A stretch of 32,137 bases of DNA. Source: an uncultured Pseudomonadales bacterium. GTDB taxonomy: Bacteria > Pseudomonadota > Gammaproteobacteria > Pseudomonadales > Porticoccaceae. This document shows positions 7,659 to 15,930 of the stretch, one piece after another; the stretch's first letter is position 1; every line of letters starts with the position of its first letter. The stretch spans positions 1 through 32,137 of the forward strand of contig CALSQH010000011.1 in NCBI GenBank assembly GCA_943788445.1, given 5' to 3'. The notes beneath the pieces are model-generated. The model was given only the letters and a program-made list of their open reading frames with translations, was not told the origin of the DNA and did no database searches. The position numbers were made by a program, and so were the translations under genes.

Positions 7659-9563
7659 TTAATCTATATCTAAAGCTTTAATGAGATTATCACTACCCTG
7701 AGATTTAACTGCATTTTCAAGGGGCTTTTTGGCTAACAAACTTGCACCTCGACAGTGATAGCGCAGCAATCTATGGGTAGTTACCCGCGATGCCATTCCC
7801 GGCGGTAAAGTTTTATCTTTAATAAAATACATATTAAAGGCTTCAAGTCGCTCGGAAGCATCATGCCGGCTATTCCAATCTCGACAAACCCAGGCACCAT
7901 AATGGGTGCGATGCCTTGCATTACGCTTCAGCCAAAGGAAATTTTTATACTTGCGCCAGCGATAGCTTTTAAACTGCTCACTGCTCTCAGGACGCTCTGC
8001 CGTGGGCAACTCGAGCTTATCGGCTGTCACATTAACCAGCTTGCCGTTGCTCAAAACACCGGGGGTAACAAACCAACCATCGTTCTTTTGCGGATAAGGG
8101 GCAAACATACTCCAATACTGGTCGAGGCGAAGCCCGCGGTATAGCGGGTCAAAAAATCTCGGCGCAGGAATTCTATAGCCCCTAGTAACACCCGTATCTA
8201 TGCCATGCACTGGATTCCAAACCTTAATCGAGGATAGGTTCTGCCAGAACAGTAGCGCAGCCAAAACAGCGACGAATACTGAGCCGATTATGCCAACACG
8301 GGGATAGGTTTTGCGCCAAGGCATCCAGCGGGCAGTGAAGGTTCCAAAGCCATAGCGATGATCACCGATCCAGTTATAGATGCGACCTCCTGCAGCACCC
8401 GTTTTTTGCATCAATTTCGCGATCCAGGCAAATCTGGGATTAGACTGAATAACAAATACCAGAGCTTCCCAGCGTAAACGCTGGACACCCTGTTCATCGA
8501 CCACTACCCAGCTATTCTCACGCTCGAGTATCGGGCCTATATGCTTATCATCCTGCGCCGGTGCAATCGTTGCATTCAACCCCAAAAGGTAGCGCAGCAG
8601 ATAACAGGTCTTCTCGCAGAAGGTACATTCCTTATCAAAATACATACGTATTAAAGGCTTATACTTTTTACCGGACTTTTCTGGCTTTTCCGAGCGCCAC
8701 AGAAAATTCATAACCGAGGATGGCAAAATGGCGATAAGAGATAAACTGGAGATAAACGGAAAGAGACCAATTCGCAGATTGAAAATAAATCCAATTTCCA
8801 TGGCGATAAGAGCAACCACCACCAGAGTACGAAAACCTGCGAACCAAAGTGGACTCAATGCCAATATTGGTCCGATCAACTCCAGCCACCAGACATAGTG
8901 AGTCAGTGCGCCAGTAAACCCATGCCAGTCGCGCCACAGGGAAGCCATACCAAAGGCGACCTGATCATTGTGTAAAGCGTAGTAAATACCGGTGCCATCG
9001 CGCACCCATTCGACACCAGTTTTAAGCAGCGCAGAGAAAAAATATACCGACATAACCTGCAATACCAGAGCCACACTTACCGCACTGAAATAGCGGTTCG
9101 ATGCTCGCGGTTCACGCACCATAGAGGCATCTATAGAAGCACGTTCACCCCAAGGCAGAAAGCAACCCCAAAAGGTTAATAGCAACAATAGGTTATCACC
9201 ACCCTGCTGCAGGTAAGGGTTGCGTGCATGTAGGGAGGCGAGGAATATAAAGCTGGCGATCGATGCCAAGCGCGTACGTATACCAAGCATCAGCATCATC
9301 GCAAAACCTGCGGCGATAACCATTAGTGACATAGCCCATAATGGTTCAGCGTTAACCCAATACAACGACCAGTGCCAGCCAGAATTTACCGACATCGACA
9401 TCTCGCGAGACATAACACCCCGATCGGTCATAAATGCCATAAAACTGGGCGCACGCAACAAAAGATCGGTCAAAATCAATGCACCAACACCAATACGCAT
9501 TAACGCCAGTGCACGAAGATCGAGAGCAAAAGGATTAGATAATGATTTAAATAACGAACGCAT
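7659..9563 (-). CDS. HTTM-domain membrane protein fused to a DCC thiol-oxidoreductase-like domain
   Basis: 634 aa from the chosen ATG at 9563. Residues about 10-285 are an HTTM (vitamin-K gamma-carboxylase-like) membrane domain with many hydrophobic helices, starting NPFALDLRALALMRIGVGALIL. Residues about 305-400 are a DCC/DUF393 domain with the motif YFDKECTFCEKTC, whose CxxC is at 313-316. A further hydrophobic segment (about 425-445) and a soluble tail rich in Trp and Arg follow. HTTM proteins occur in many bacteria and the substrate is unknown; DCC proteins are thioredoxin-fold-like. The frame extends upstream to an ATG at 9686 without a good family match or ribosome binding site. It stands apart from both neighbours (the comEA terminator lies upstream). 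Function unknown. Confidence 0.8.
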   Translation of the reverse strand: MRSLFKSLSNPFALDLRALALMRIGVGALILTDLLLRAPSFMAFMTDRGVMSREMSMSVNSGWHWSLYWVNAEPLWAMSLMVIAAGFAMMLMLGIRTRLASIASFIFLASLHARNPYLQQGGDNLLLLLTFWGCFLPWGERASIDASMVREPRASNRYFSAVSVALVLQVMSVYFFSALLKTGVEWVRDGTGIYYALHNDQVAFGMASLWRDWHGFTGALTHYVWWLELIGPILALSPLWFAGFRTLVVVALIAMEIGFIFNLRIGLFPFISSLSLIAILPSSVMNFLWRSEKPEKSGKKYKPLIRMYFDKECTFCEKTCYLLRYLLGLNATIAPAQDDKHIGPILERENSWVVVDEQGVQRLRWEALVFVIQSNPRFAWIAKLMQKTGAAGGRIYNWIGDHRYGFGTFTARWMPWRKTYPRVGIIGSVFVAVLAALLFWQNLSSIKVWNPVHGIDTGVTRGYRIPAPRFFDPLYRGLRLDQYWSMFAPYPQKNDGWFVTPGVLSNGKLVNVTADKLELPTAERPESSEQFKSYRWRKYKNFLWLKRNARHRTHYGAWVCRDWNSRHDASERLEAFNMYFIKDKTLPPGMASRVTTHRLLRYHCRGASLLAKKPLENAVKSQGSDNLIKALDID

Positions 9564-9727
9564 GTTTAGTTGTACACCAGAATTATTATAATTATGCGCC
9601 CATCCTACAGAAGGGCATGTGAAAAAGGAACCAGCAAAGCCACACAAAAAGCCTATTATATATGGGTTAACGGCCCATTTTTGCACAAAATAACATCACT
9701 AAAATGCGGTTTTTAAAATTGGCAGAC

Positions 9728-9752
9728 AAAAAAACGGCCGCCTAAGCGACCG
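9728..9752 (-). terminator. Rho-independent terminator after comEA-like gene
   Basis: Read on the minus strand, CGGTCGC-TTAG-GCGGCCG forms a 7-bp stem (one G-U pair) with a 4-nt loop and is followed directly by seven T. It begins about 24 bp past the stop codon of the helix-hairpin-helix gene and separates it from the HTTM gene. Confidence 0.9.
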
Positions 9753-9775
9753 GATTATTTCACATCATAAGATTG

Positions 9776-10132
9776 TTATTCGAGAACTATACGCTGCATA
9801 TTTTTCTTGATTGTTTTGTTTCCCACGCCCTTGACCATCATCAGGGCATCGAGACTCTGAAAAGCACCATTCGTATCTCGATAGGCGACTATGGCTTGCG
9901 CCGTCTTTAACCCTACGCCTTTGAGAGAAGAGGCAAGTTCTGAGGCAGATGCACTATTGATATTAACCTGCTGCTGAACCTGATCAGACACTAGCGCCCT
10001 ACCCTGATCAGCTGGCACAGCAAAAACAATAGAAGAACCGCAAAGCGCGATAAGAGAGGCACCGATCCAGAGAATTTTCTTACTTTTGTTTAACTTTCGA
10101 TTTAATCTGTTTTTTAACCTTTGATTCAACAT
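9776..10132 (-). CDS. ComEA-like helix-hairpin-helix DNA-binding protein
   Basis: 118 aa. A basic N-terminus and one hydrophobic segment (about 20-38, signal peptide or anchor) are followed by a ComEA-type double helix-hairpin-helix domain at about 55-118. This has VNINSASASEL, the first GVG hairpin at 72-74 and the second at 102-104. Proteins of this type bind double-stranded DNA in the periplasm and help pull it in during natural transformation; many short gammaproteobacterial versions are uncharacterised. The start is firm: AAGGAG lies 7 bp before the ATG. The gene is monocistronic, with a strong terminator just downstream and a divergent tRNA transcription unit upstream. Confidence 0.88.
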   Translation of the reverse strand: MLNQRLKNRLNRKLNKSKKILWIGASLIALCGSSIVFAVPADQGRALVSDQVQQQVNINSASASELASSLKGVGLKTAQAIVAYRDTNGAFQSLDALMMVKGVGNKTIKKNMQRIVLE

Positions 10133-10200
10133 GGTCTAACTCCTTGTAGATTGATATGTTTGCGTCACAACCATCAATGATCATCCCTGCTGCATTCCCT

Positions 10201-10215
10201 TGAAGCTCAGCTTCA
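10201..10215. promoter_or_regulatory. Perfect palindrome between comEA-like gene and tRNA promoter
   Basis: TGAAGCT-C-AGCTTCA is a perfect 7-bp inverted repeat around a single base. It lies about 70 bp upstream of the comEA-like start and 105 bp upstream of the plus-strand tRNA promoter. It has the size of a repressor operator; the regulator is unknown. Confidence 0.35.
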
Positions 10216-10319
10216 CAGAGTCTTCACCACAAAACAGCCTGCGACAGGGCAATACTGGCAAAAAGTAAGCTGCAAACGGCAAGATCAGATCACAAAAACA
10301 TCAAATTTACGTCTTCTAA

Positions 10320-10348
10320 TTGACAAAAACTTCAGCGGTTACTATAGT
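10320..10348 (+). promoter_or_regulatory. Strong sigma70 promoter with GC-rich discriminator for the tRNA-Leu unit
   Basis: TTGACA (10320-10325), a spacer of exactly 17 bp, and TATAGT (10343-10348) make a near-consensus promoter. The discriminator TCGCGCCC follows, of the GC-rich kind seen in stringently controlled rRNA/tRNA promoters. Transcription should start near 10355, about 500 nt upstream of the mature tRNA. Confidence 0.85.
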
Positions 10349-10354
10349 TCGCGC

Positions 10355-10858
10355 CCGCTGTGAGAGCTGGTGCAACTTGGCCTTAAAAACTTATCACAGA
10401 GACCATGGAAACAGTCTTGGTCATGAGTGGGAAAATCCATCTAGTTATATGCCCAGGTGGTGAAATTCGTAGACGATGGTCAGGATGACCAAGTGTCGCG
10501 TAAGGCAGGACGCCTGAGAGCGACCACGCGCGTGTCGACTTAGATATTGCACGGAATTAAGTTATAAGAAATCCATCTAGTTATATGCCCAGGTGGTGAA
10601 ATTGGTAGACGATGGTCAGGATGACCAAGTGTCGCGTAAGGCAGGACGCCTGAGAGCGACCACGCGCGTGTCGACTTAGATATTGCACGGAATTAAGTTA
10701 TAAGAAATCCATCTAGTTATATGCCCAGGTGGTGAAATTGGTAGACGATGGTCAGGATGACCAAGTGTCGCGTAAGGCAGGACGCCTGAGAGCGACCACG
10801 CGCGTGTCGACTTAGATATTGCACGGAATTAAGTTATAAGAAATCCATCTAGTTATAT
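10355..10858 (+). ncRNA. Candidate CsrA-sponge leader RNA upstream of tRNA-Leu
   Basis: The predicted transcript between the promoter and the tRNA is about 504 nt and has no plausible coding frame. Each of its three 136-nt units holds two small hairpins with GGA in the loop: GGUC-AGGAU-GACC and AGGC-AGGAC-GCCU. Their cores CAGGAUG and CAGGACG match the CsrB repeat consensus CAGGA(U/C/A)G. A third GGA lies in the loop of ACUUA...UAAGU. The leader start has a further hairpin, GACCA...UGGUC, with GGA in its loop. RNase P cleavage before 10859 would generate the 3' end, so no terminator is needed. There is no GacA-type upstream box. About eight GGA would be expected by chance in 500 nt, so the loop placement, not the count (11), is the argument. 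CsrA binding is inference. Confidence 0.45.
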
Positions 10859-10882
10859 GCCCAGGTGGTGAAATTGGTAGAC
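10433..10882 (+). repeat. 136-bp tandem array, 3.3 copies, carrying tRNA-Leu 5' ends
   Basis: The tRNA 5' sequence GCCCAGGTGG starts at 10451, 10587, 10723 and 10859, exactly 136 bp apart. The first three are followed by tRNA bases only up to nt 24 and then by unit-specific sequence; the fourth is the complete tRNA gene. An 18-bp sequence (AAATCCATCTAGTTATAT) precedes all four. The units differ by one base only (C at 10468 versus G in the others), so the array is either recent or kept uniform by gene conversion. E. coli tyrT carries an analogous array built on a tRNA 3' end (rtT repeats); here it is the 5' end. Confidence 0.97.
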
Positions 10883-10945
10883 ACGCTAGCTTCAGGTGCT
10901 AGTCCTCGCAAGGGGGTGGAGGTTCAAGTCCTCTCCTGGGCACCA
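10859..10945 (+). tRNA. tRNA-Leu (anticodon CAG)
   Basis: 87 nt including an encoded 3' CCA. The acceptor stem GCCCAGG pairs with CCTGGGC. The anticodon arm is CTAGC-TTCAGGT-GCTAG with CAG at the anticodon positions, reading CUG codons. A long variable arm, typical of the leucine class II tRNA, and the T-arm GGAGG-TTCAAGT-CCTCT follow. This is the only complete copy at the end of the tandem array. No clear rho-independent terminator is visible within about 100 bp downstream. Confidence 0.97.
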
Positions 10946-11078
10946 TAATCTTTAGTAACCTAAACGTAACTCACTTTTAAACCTCAAATTTCTTTCGAGA
11001 ACTCGAGGTAAAGTTGACAAATAAGCATCCTAATTCTCGATGCGGCGAACTGTTGCTGGGTAGGCCTCAACGAATAAC

Positions 11079-11941
11079 TCAGAGAATAATCGTACGATGC
11101 CCATTCAACAACACGCGCATCTCACTGTGCATCCGCACCGCCCTCGCCAGCGCAGTGGCCTCAGTATCATGTCCCATATGCACCAGCTCCTCCACCGAGT
11201 CACCATGGTCAATCGGCCGCACTTCCTGAGTAATAATAGGCCCCTCATCCAGATCACTGGTCACATAATGGGCCGTAGCACCAATCACCTTAACGCCGCG
11301 ATCATAAGCCTGATGATAGGGCTTAGCACCTTTAAAGCCAGGCAGGAACGAATGATGAATATTGATCGCCCGCCCCTTTAGCTGATCACAGAGATCATTG
11401 GATAAAACTTGCATATAGCGCGCCAGCACCAACAGGTCGACCTTATATTGATCCATAAGCCCGATAATCTGCGCTTCCTGCTGGGGCTTGGTATCAGGCG
11501 TAATCGGCAAATGGTGATAAGGCAAACCATGCCATTCAACAATACCCCGGCAGTCCTCGTGGTTGCTAAACACCCCGACAATATCCACCTGCAGAGCACC
11601 CGATTTCCACTTGGTTAACAGCACATTTAAGCAGTGATCATATTTAGAGACCGCAATCAGCACTCTGGGTTTTTCGCTAGACGCTCGCAGCTGATAATCC
11701 ATATCAACCTCATCGGCCAACAACGCCACCTTCTGTTTAAACGCATCAATCGGTATTTTCAGTGCGCGGGTATCGAATACACAGCGACAAAAATAACGCT
11801 CGGTAATCTGGTCGATACAGACATCAATTTCAGTAATATAGGCGCCATTCTCGGCGAACATTGACGACTGCTTAGCCACAACACCCAGGCGATCCGGGCA
11901 GGAAAACGAAAAAATATACGGGGTAATTTCTGATTATCCAT
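11079..11941 (-). pseudogene. purU: Formyltetrahydrofolate deformylase with a 5' frameshift
   Basis: The main frame encodes 266 residues of PurU, which hydrolyses 10-formyl-THF to THF and formate. An N-terminal ACT-like domain and a formyltransferase-like domain with the active-site segment HHSFLPGFKGAKPY are visible. The expected N-terminal motif SCPDRLGVVAKQ exists, but it reads in another phase from the only sensible start (ATG at 11941, MDNQKLPRIF). The two frames join at a run of six T on the coding strand (11909-11914 on the plus strand); one extra base there would give an intact protein of about 287 aa, the family's usual length. It is either a sequencing or assembly error or a real inactivating or phase-variable change. 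The gene follows soxG, as in Pseudomonas sox operons, where it manages folate one-carbon units from sarcosine. Confidence 0.85.
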
Positions 11942-11985
11942 GGGGTAACTCTTCATCCTTGTTTAATAGCTAATTTCTCAACGAC

Positions 11986-12486
11986 CTACTGACCAGCCGC
12001 CTGATGCAACCAGTGCAGCAACGAATCGGCAAAGCTCTTATAGACAAAAACATCAAACTGATCAGCCTGAGTTCGTCTGACTACCACCGCTATCTCATGG
12101 ATCGCACTCTGTAAGACCTTGCCCACAGGAAAAGCCTCAAGGTGCAGATCCAACGGCAAACCCTTGGCCATCACCGCAGCAGCACCATGGCCACTCACGG
12201 TAAAACAGGTGCGCGCGCAACTAAGATCCGTCACCGTACCCAAGGTCTGGGGCAACTGCCCCTGCAACGTTGCATGCAGTTCAGTCTGCCGCTCTTTATC
12301 GGTCTCCAACAGATAACGCCCGGGAGCGATCTCCATGATTGACAGCGCACCGGCGTCATCGACTATATCCGCCACGCTCGCAACCGAATCCGGCCATGCC
12401 GCTACCTGAAATAAACCGCCAGGGTTCAGTGCCTGAATCGACACCTGGGTATTCACGCTATCCAGCGCGGTTAAAAAATCACTCAT
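11986..12486 (-). CDS. soxG: Sarcosine oxidase gamma subunit
   Basis: 166 aa beginning MSDFLTAL at the ATG at 12486, which overlaps the soxA stop by 8 bp; the frame extends further upstream only inside soxA. The protein has the gamma-subunit/GcvT-related ending fold with the segment LSCARTCFTVSGHGAAAVMAKGL, corresponding to the family's conserved SHxR/I-L-G-P region. It is shorter than the roughly 200-aa gamma subunits of Corynebacterium or Pseudomonas and rather diverged. The gamma subunit packs against alpha in the cytoplasmic heterotetramer; no catalytic role is known. Confidence 0.85.
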   Translation of the reverse strand: MSDFLTALDSVNTQVSIQALNPGGLFQVAAWPDSVASVADIVDDAGALSIMEIAPGRYLLETDKERQTELHATLQGQLPQTLGTVTDLSCARTCFTVSGHGAAAVMAKGLPLDLHLEAFPVGKVLQSAIHEIAVVVRRTQADQFDVFVYKSFADSLLHWLHQAAGQ

Positions 12487-15400
12487 ACAATCGACTCCCA
12501 TCCGGATCAAAGAAGCAGGGCTCAACCACCTTGACCGGCCCATAGGTATTATTAAGAGGGAACGTGGCATAGACAGTCTCACCGAGACGCTCCAACCCAC
12601 CAGCCAACAGCCCCAGAGCAATAGACTGATCCAATGCCGGGCTAAAAGTGGTTGAAGCCACATGACCCTCACTGTGCACAGCCTCTCTGCCCACCGGCTT
12701 ACCGCAGGCCAACTTAGCAGCCTGCAGGCTGCTCACCAAATGACTGCCCGAACGAATAGGCTTGCCATCCATCGACACCAGACCCACCAACTTATGCCGG
12801 TCCGCAGTCACCAGCCCTTCGCGGCCCTGCATCACACTGCCCACATACTCTGGATTCTTAGAACCCATACCCGCCAGCCCCAGCTCAAGCGCCGTAGTGC
12901 GGCCATCCAACTCAGGTCCAGCCACATGGCCCTTTTCAATACGCATCGTCGCCATAGCCTCAGTGCCATAGGGAACAATATTGAAATCCGCCCCGGCATC
13001 CAGCAAGCCAGTCCATACCTTATGTCCAGATGGCGTGCCGCAATACACCTCATAGGCACGCTCACCACTAAACGACAGACGCGCCACCAGCACCGGCACA
13101 TCACCCAAGCGTCCTTCGCGCACCCCCATAAACGGCAGACCCTCTTCCGACAGGTCAATATCGCTTAAGGCAGCCGCCAACACATCGCGGCTCTTCGGCC
13201 CAGCAATCGCCATCGCCGCCCACTGGTCAGTAATCGAAGTAACATTGACTCGCAACTCCGGCCAGACCGTGGCCAACAAAAATTCCAGATGAGCCAATAC
13301 CGGCCCGGCATGGGCAGTCGTCGTCGTCATCAGATAGCGATGCTCGTCCAGACGCCAAGTCGTGCCATCATCAAACACCACACCATCTTCACGCAGCATC
13401 ACCCCGTAACGAGCTTTGCCGATCGGCAGTTTTAACCAGTTATTGGTATACACCTTTTGCAAAAATTCCGCGGCATCCGGCCCCTGTACATCAATCTTGC
13501 CCAGCGTCGACACATCCACCAGCCCACAGTGCTTGCGCACATGACCGGCTTCGCGGCGATAGGCATCATCCACCGATTCCCCCGCTTGCAAATAAGCCCG
13601 CGGGCGCTGCCACAGACCCACCGCCACCATGTCACCGCCATTGGCCATATGCCAATCATGCATCGCTGTTTTGCGCACTGGCTTAAAGTGAGCGCCAGTG
13701 GACTGCCCCGCCAAGGCACCCAGAGCCACAGGGGTATAAGGCGGGCGGAATCGGGTCGTGCCCACTTCAGGAATTTTGCGCTGCCCCGCCTGAGCCAATA
13801 ACATCAGCGCATTGAGGTTGGAGGTCTTGCCCTGATCGGTCGCCATACCCAATGTGGTGTAGCGCTTTAAATGCTCAACCGAACGGTAGCCTTCACTGTG
13901 GGCCATAAACACATCATTGGCGGTGACATCATGCTGCAAGTCCACAAAGGTCTTGCCCTTATCTTTGCGTACCGTCGTTTCGGCGGGCAAAAAGCTGCTG
14001 ATCTGAGTGACGACTAAATTATCCACCACCGCATCAGCCAGCGTTTTCAGCGCAAGCTCCATATCAGCCACGGCGGTAAGACTAGCCTCTTCAATATCCA
14101 ACTCGCGCACCGCTGTTAGACCGGCATCTGCACCTGTATGCAAACAGGCACTCAGCGCAAACTGCCCGGCCATAGCACCCACAGCGCGCCAAGGCTGAAG
14201 TGGCTCACCGGGTAGGAAGGTTTCCAGTTCGGGACTCCACAGGGCCGACTTACTCGACTGACTGGCCAGATGAATACTGGGCGTCCAGCCACCGGAAATC
14301 GCCAGACAGTCCAGCGCAATAGTCTTTCTGGCGGCGGAGCCTGAAGTATGAGTCGGTTCAATCTCAATCGCCTTCAGTGCCGGCGAAGCCAACCAGCGAC
14401 CACCAACAGCACGCGCCACTCTATGGCCCGTATAGACCTCTATGTCCTTCTGGCCCATTCGCGCCAGTAATTCAGGGTCAATATCTGCACGCGTATCAAT
14501 TACCGCAGTTACCCTAATATTCACACGGGCAAGTGTCTCCACCAACCCATAGGCACTGTCATTATTGGTATACAACGCAATACGCTGACCCGCCAACACG
14601 CCATAGCGACGTACATATTGCTGCACCGCATCGGCCAACATCACACCGGGCAAATCATTACCCGCAAACATCAGAGGGCGCTCAATAGCCCCCGCAGCCA
14701 ACACCACCTGACGGGCACGAATCACCCAGTGGCGCTGGCGCAACACAGGCGCGGCACTCTGTTGTGACTTAGCACAGTGATCGGTAAGCAACTCCACAGC
14801 ACCCAATGTATTGTCATCGTAATAGCCATAGACCGTCGTGCGGTTTAGCAAAGTCACATTGGGCAATGCCGCTAACTCAGCCACCTGCTCTTTAAGCCAA
14901 TCAGCGGCCGACTGGCCACCTAAGGGTTGATCTGAGCTGCGCAGAGCACCACCAAATGTCGGCTGTTCATCGGCCAACAGCACCCGGGCACCAGAGGCCG
15001 CCGCCGTACGTGCAGCAGCTAAACCCGCAGGCCCGCTGCCCACCACCAGCACATCACAGAATAGATTGAGCTTTTCATAACGATCCGGATCCGGCTGCAA
15101 ACTGCCCTTACCCATACCCGCGGCCTGACGAATAAAGTGCTCATAAAAATGCCAGGCATGTCTAGTTGGCCCCATAAAGGTTTTGTAATAAAACCCGGCA
15201 CTAAACAGCGGGCCAGCCAGCTGATTAACCGCCATTAAATCAAAGCGCGGGCTCGGCCAGCAGTTTTGACTTTTAGCCACCATGCCCTCATAAATCTCCA
15301 ACATGGTCGCGCGGGTATTAGGCACAGCTTTGGCGCCCACACCCACAGTCACCAACGCACTGGGCTCTTCAGCACCCGCAGAATAAACACCCCGCGCACG

Positions 15401-15595
15401 GTGATATTTAAAGCTGCGACCGACTATCTTAATGCCATTGGCCAACAGCGCAGAGGCCAGCGTATCCCCAGCAAAACCCTGATAGGTTTTACCATCGTAG
15501 ATAAAATTAATAACCTGATTACGATCAATTAATGGCGCCAGTTGAGCACTCTGTTTTACGTCAACTCGGCCTGGTTTTCCATTGCCCATACTCAT
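12479..15595 (-). CDS. soxA: Sarcosine oxidase alpha subunit
   Basis: 1038 aa, the normal length for the alpha subunit. Order: an N-terminal ferredoxin-like domain without cluster cysteines (about 28-110), a dinucleotide-binding fold with GSGPAG at 186-191, an NAD-binding middle part, and a C-terminal GcvT-like folate-binding domain (about 620-1030). The tetramer oxidatively demethylates sarcosine to glycine and passes the methyl carbon to THF as 5,10-methylene-THF, making hydrogen peroxide. The start codon overlaps the soxD stop (ATGA). Codon use is GC-rich compared with the eut-like pair to its right. Confidence 0.95.
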   Translation of the reverse strand: MSMGNGKPGRVDVKQSAQLAPLIDRNQVINFIYDGKTYQGFAGDTLASALLANGIKIVGRSFKYHRARGVYSAGAEEPSALVTVGVGAKAVPNTRATMLEIYEGMVAKSQNCWPSPRFDLMAVNQLAGPLFSAGFYYKTFMGPTRHAWHFYEHFIRQAAGMGKGSLQPDPDRYEKLNLFCDVLVVGSGPAGLAAARTAAASGARVLLADEQPTFGGALRSSDQPLGGQSAADWLKEQVAELAALPNVTLLNRTTVYGYYDDNTLGAVELLTDHCAKSQQSAAPVLRQRHWVIRARQVVLAAGAIERPLMFAGNDLPGVMLADAVQQYVRRYGVLAGQRIALYTNNDSAYGLVETLARVNIRVTAVIDTRADIDPELLARMGQKDIEVYTGHRVARAVGGRWLASPALKAIEIEPTHTSGSAARKTIALDCLAISGGWTPSIHLASQSSKSALWSPELETFLPGEPLQPWRAVGAMAGQFALSACLHTGADAGLTAVRELDIEEASLTAVADMELALKTLADAVVDNLVVTQISSFLPAETTVRKDKGKTFVDLQHDVTANDVFMAHSEGYRSVEHLKRYTTLGMATDQGKTSNLNALMLLAQAGQRKIPEVGTTRFRPPYTPVALGALAGQSTGAHFKPVRKTAMHDWHMANGGDMVAVGLWQRPRAYLQAGESVDDAYRREAGHVRKHCGLVDVSTLGKIDVQGPDAAEFLQKVYTNNWLKLPIGKARYGVMLREDGVVFDDGTTWRLDEHRYLMTTTTAHAGPVLAHLEFLLATVWPELRVNVTSITDQWAAMAIAGPKSRDVLAAALSDIDLSEEGLPFMGVREGRLGDVPVLVARLSFSGERAYEVYCGTPSGHKVWTGLLDAGADFNIVPYGTEAMATMRIEKGHVAGPELDGRTTALELGLAGMGSKNPEYVGSVMQGREGLVTADRHKLVGLVSMDGKPIRSGSHLVSSLQAAKLACGKPVGREAVHSEGHVASTTFSPALDQSIALGLLAGGLERLGETVYATFPLNNTYGPVKVVEPCFFDPDGSRLYE

Positions 15596-15915
15596 GCCGC
15601 ACCATCCTTGTTTTGGCTATTAACAGCGCCCGACTGCGACTGGCTCTTGAGCGCATTCTGCCAAGGCCCAACAATCTCGGCGCCACTCACCTCATGGGTC
15701 AATGTATTGCGCGTCACTTTTAATAACAGGCGGCAACCCTGAACATGGTGCCAATAGTCCTGATGCACACCCACCGGGTTAGTGCGTTGATAAATATAAT
15801 CAGACCAGTCTTCAATAGTGGTATTCGCCGCATCTGGGCGTGTCACCGTGGCATCACCGCTGTAAGTAAACTCACTGGAATCGCGAGGGCCACAATAGGG
15901 ACAGGGAATAAGCAT
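15592..15915 (-). CDS. soxD: Sarcosine oxidase delta subunit
   Basis: 107 aa with MLIPCPYCGPRDSSEF at the start. Zinc is held by C5, C8 and probably H57 and C61 (HHVQGC), matching the delta-subunit zinc site. The start is supported by AAGGAG 8 bp upstream. It lies 15 bp downstream of soxB and overlaps soxA by 4 bp. Structural subunit of the tetramer. Confidence 0.95.
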   Translation of the reverse strand: MLIPCPYCGPRDSSEFTYSGDATVTRPDAANTTIEDWSDYIYQRTNPVGVHQDYWHHVQGCRLLLKVTRNTLTHEVSGAEIVGPWQNALKSQSQSGAVNSQNKDGAA

Positions 15916-15930
15916 CTCTTAATCTCCTTA

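Noticed and set aside
10240..10319. GacA-type upstream box (TGTAAG-N6-CTTACA) for the putative sponge RNA
   Set aside because: Only a partial GTAAGCTGC is present; no second half is found.
10451..10858. Three tRNA-Leu pseudogenes in tandem
   Set aside because: Only the first 24 nt match; no anticodon arm, T-arm or acceptor 3' half follows, and the remaining sequence is a different conserved unit, so they are not decayed tRNA copies.
10433..10882. CRISPR-like array or phage attachment sites
   Set aside because: The whole 136-bp period is identical with no unique spacers, no cas genes are present, and no integrase lies nearby; integrases also normally use tRNA 3' ends.
10946..11078. Terminator or second promoter after tRNA-Leu
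   Set aside because: The TCGA-GAAC-TCGA hairpin is short with no T-run, and the TTGACA near 11013 has no convincing -10 partner.
12662..13168. 168-aa plus-strand frame inside soxA
   Set aside because: Antisense shadow of a well-supported GC-rich gene; composition (many His, Arg, Thr) is that of a reverse-frame translation.
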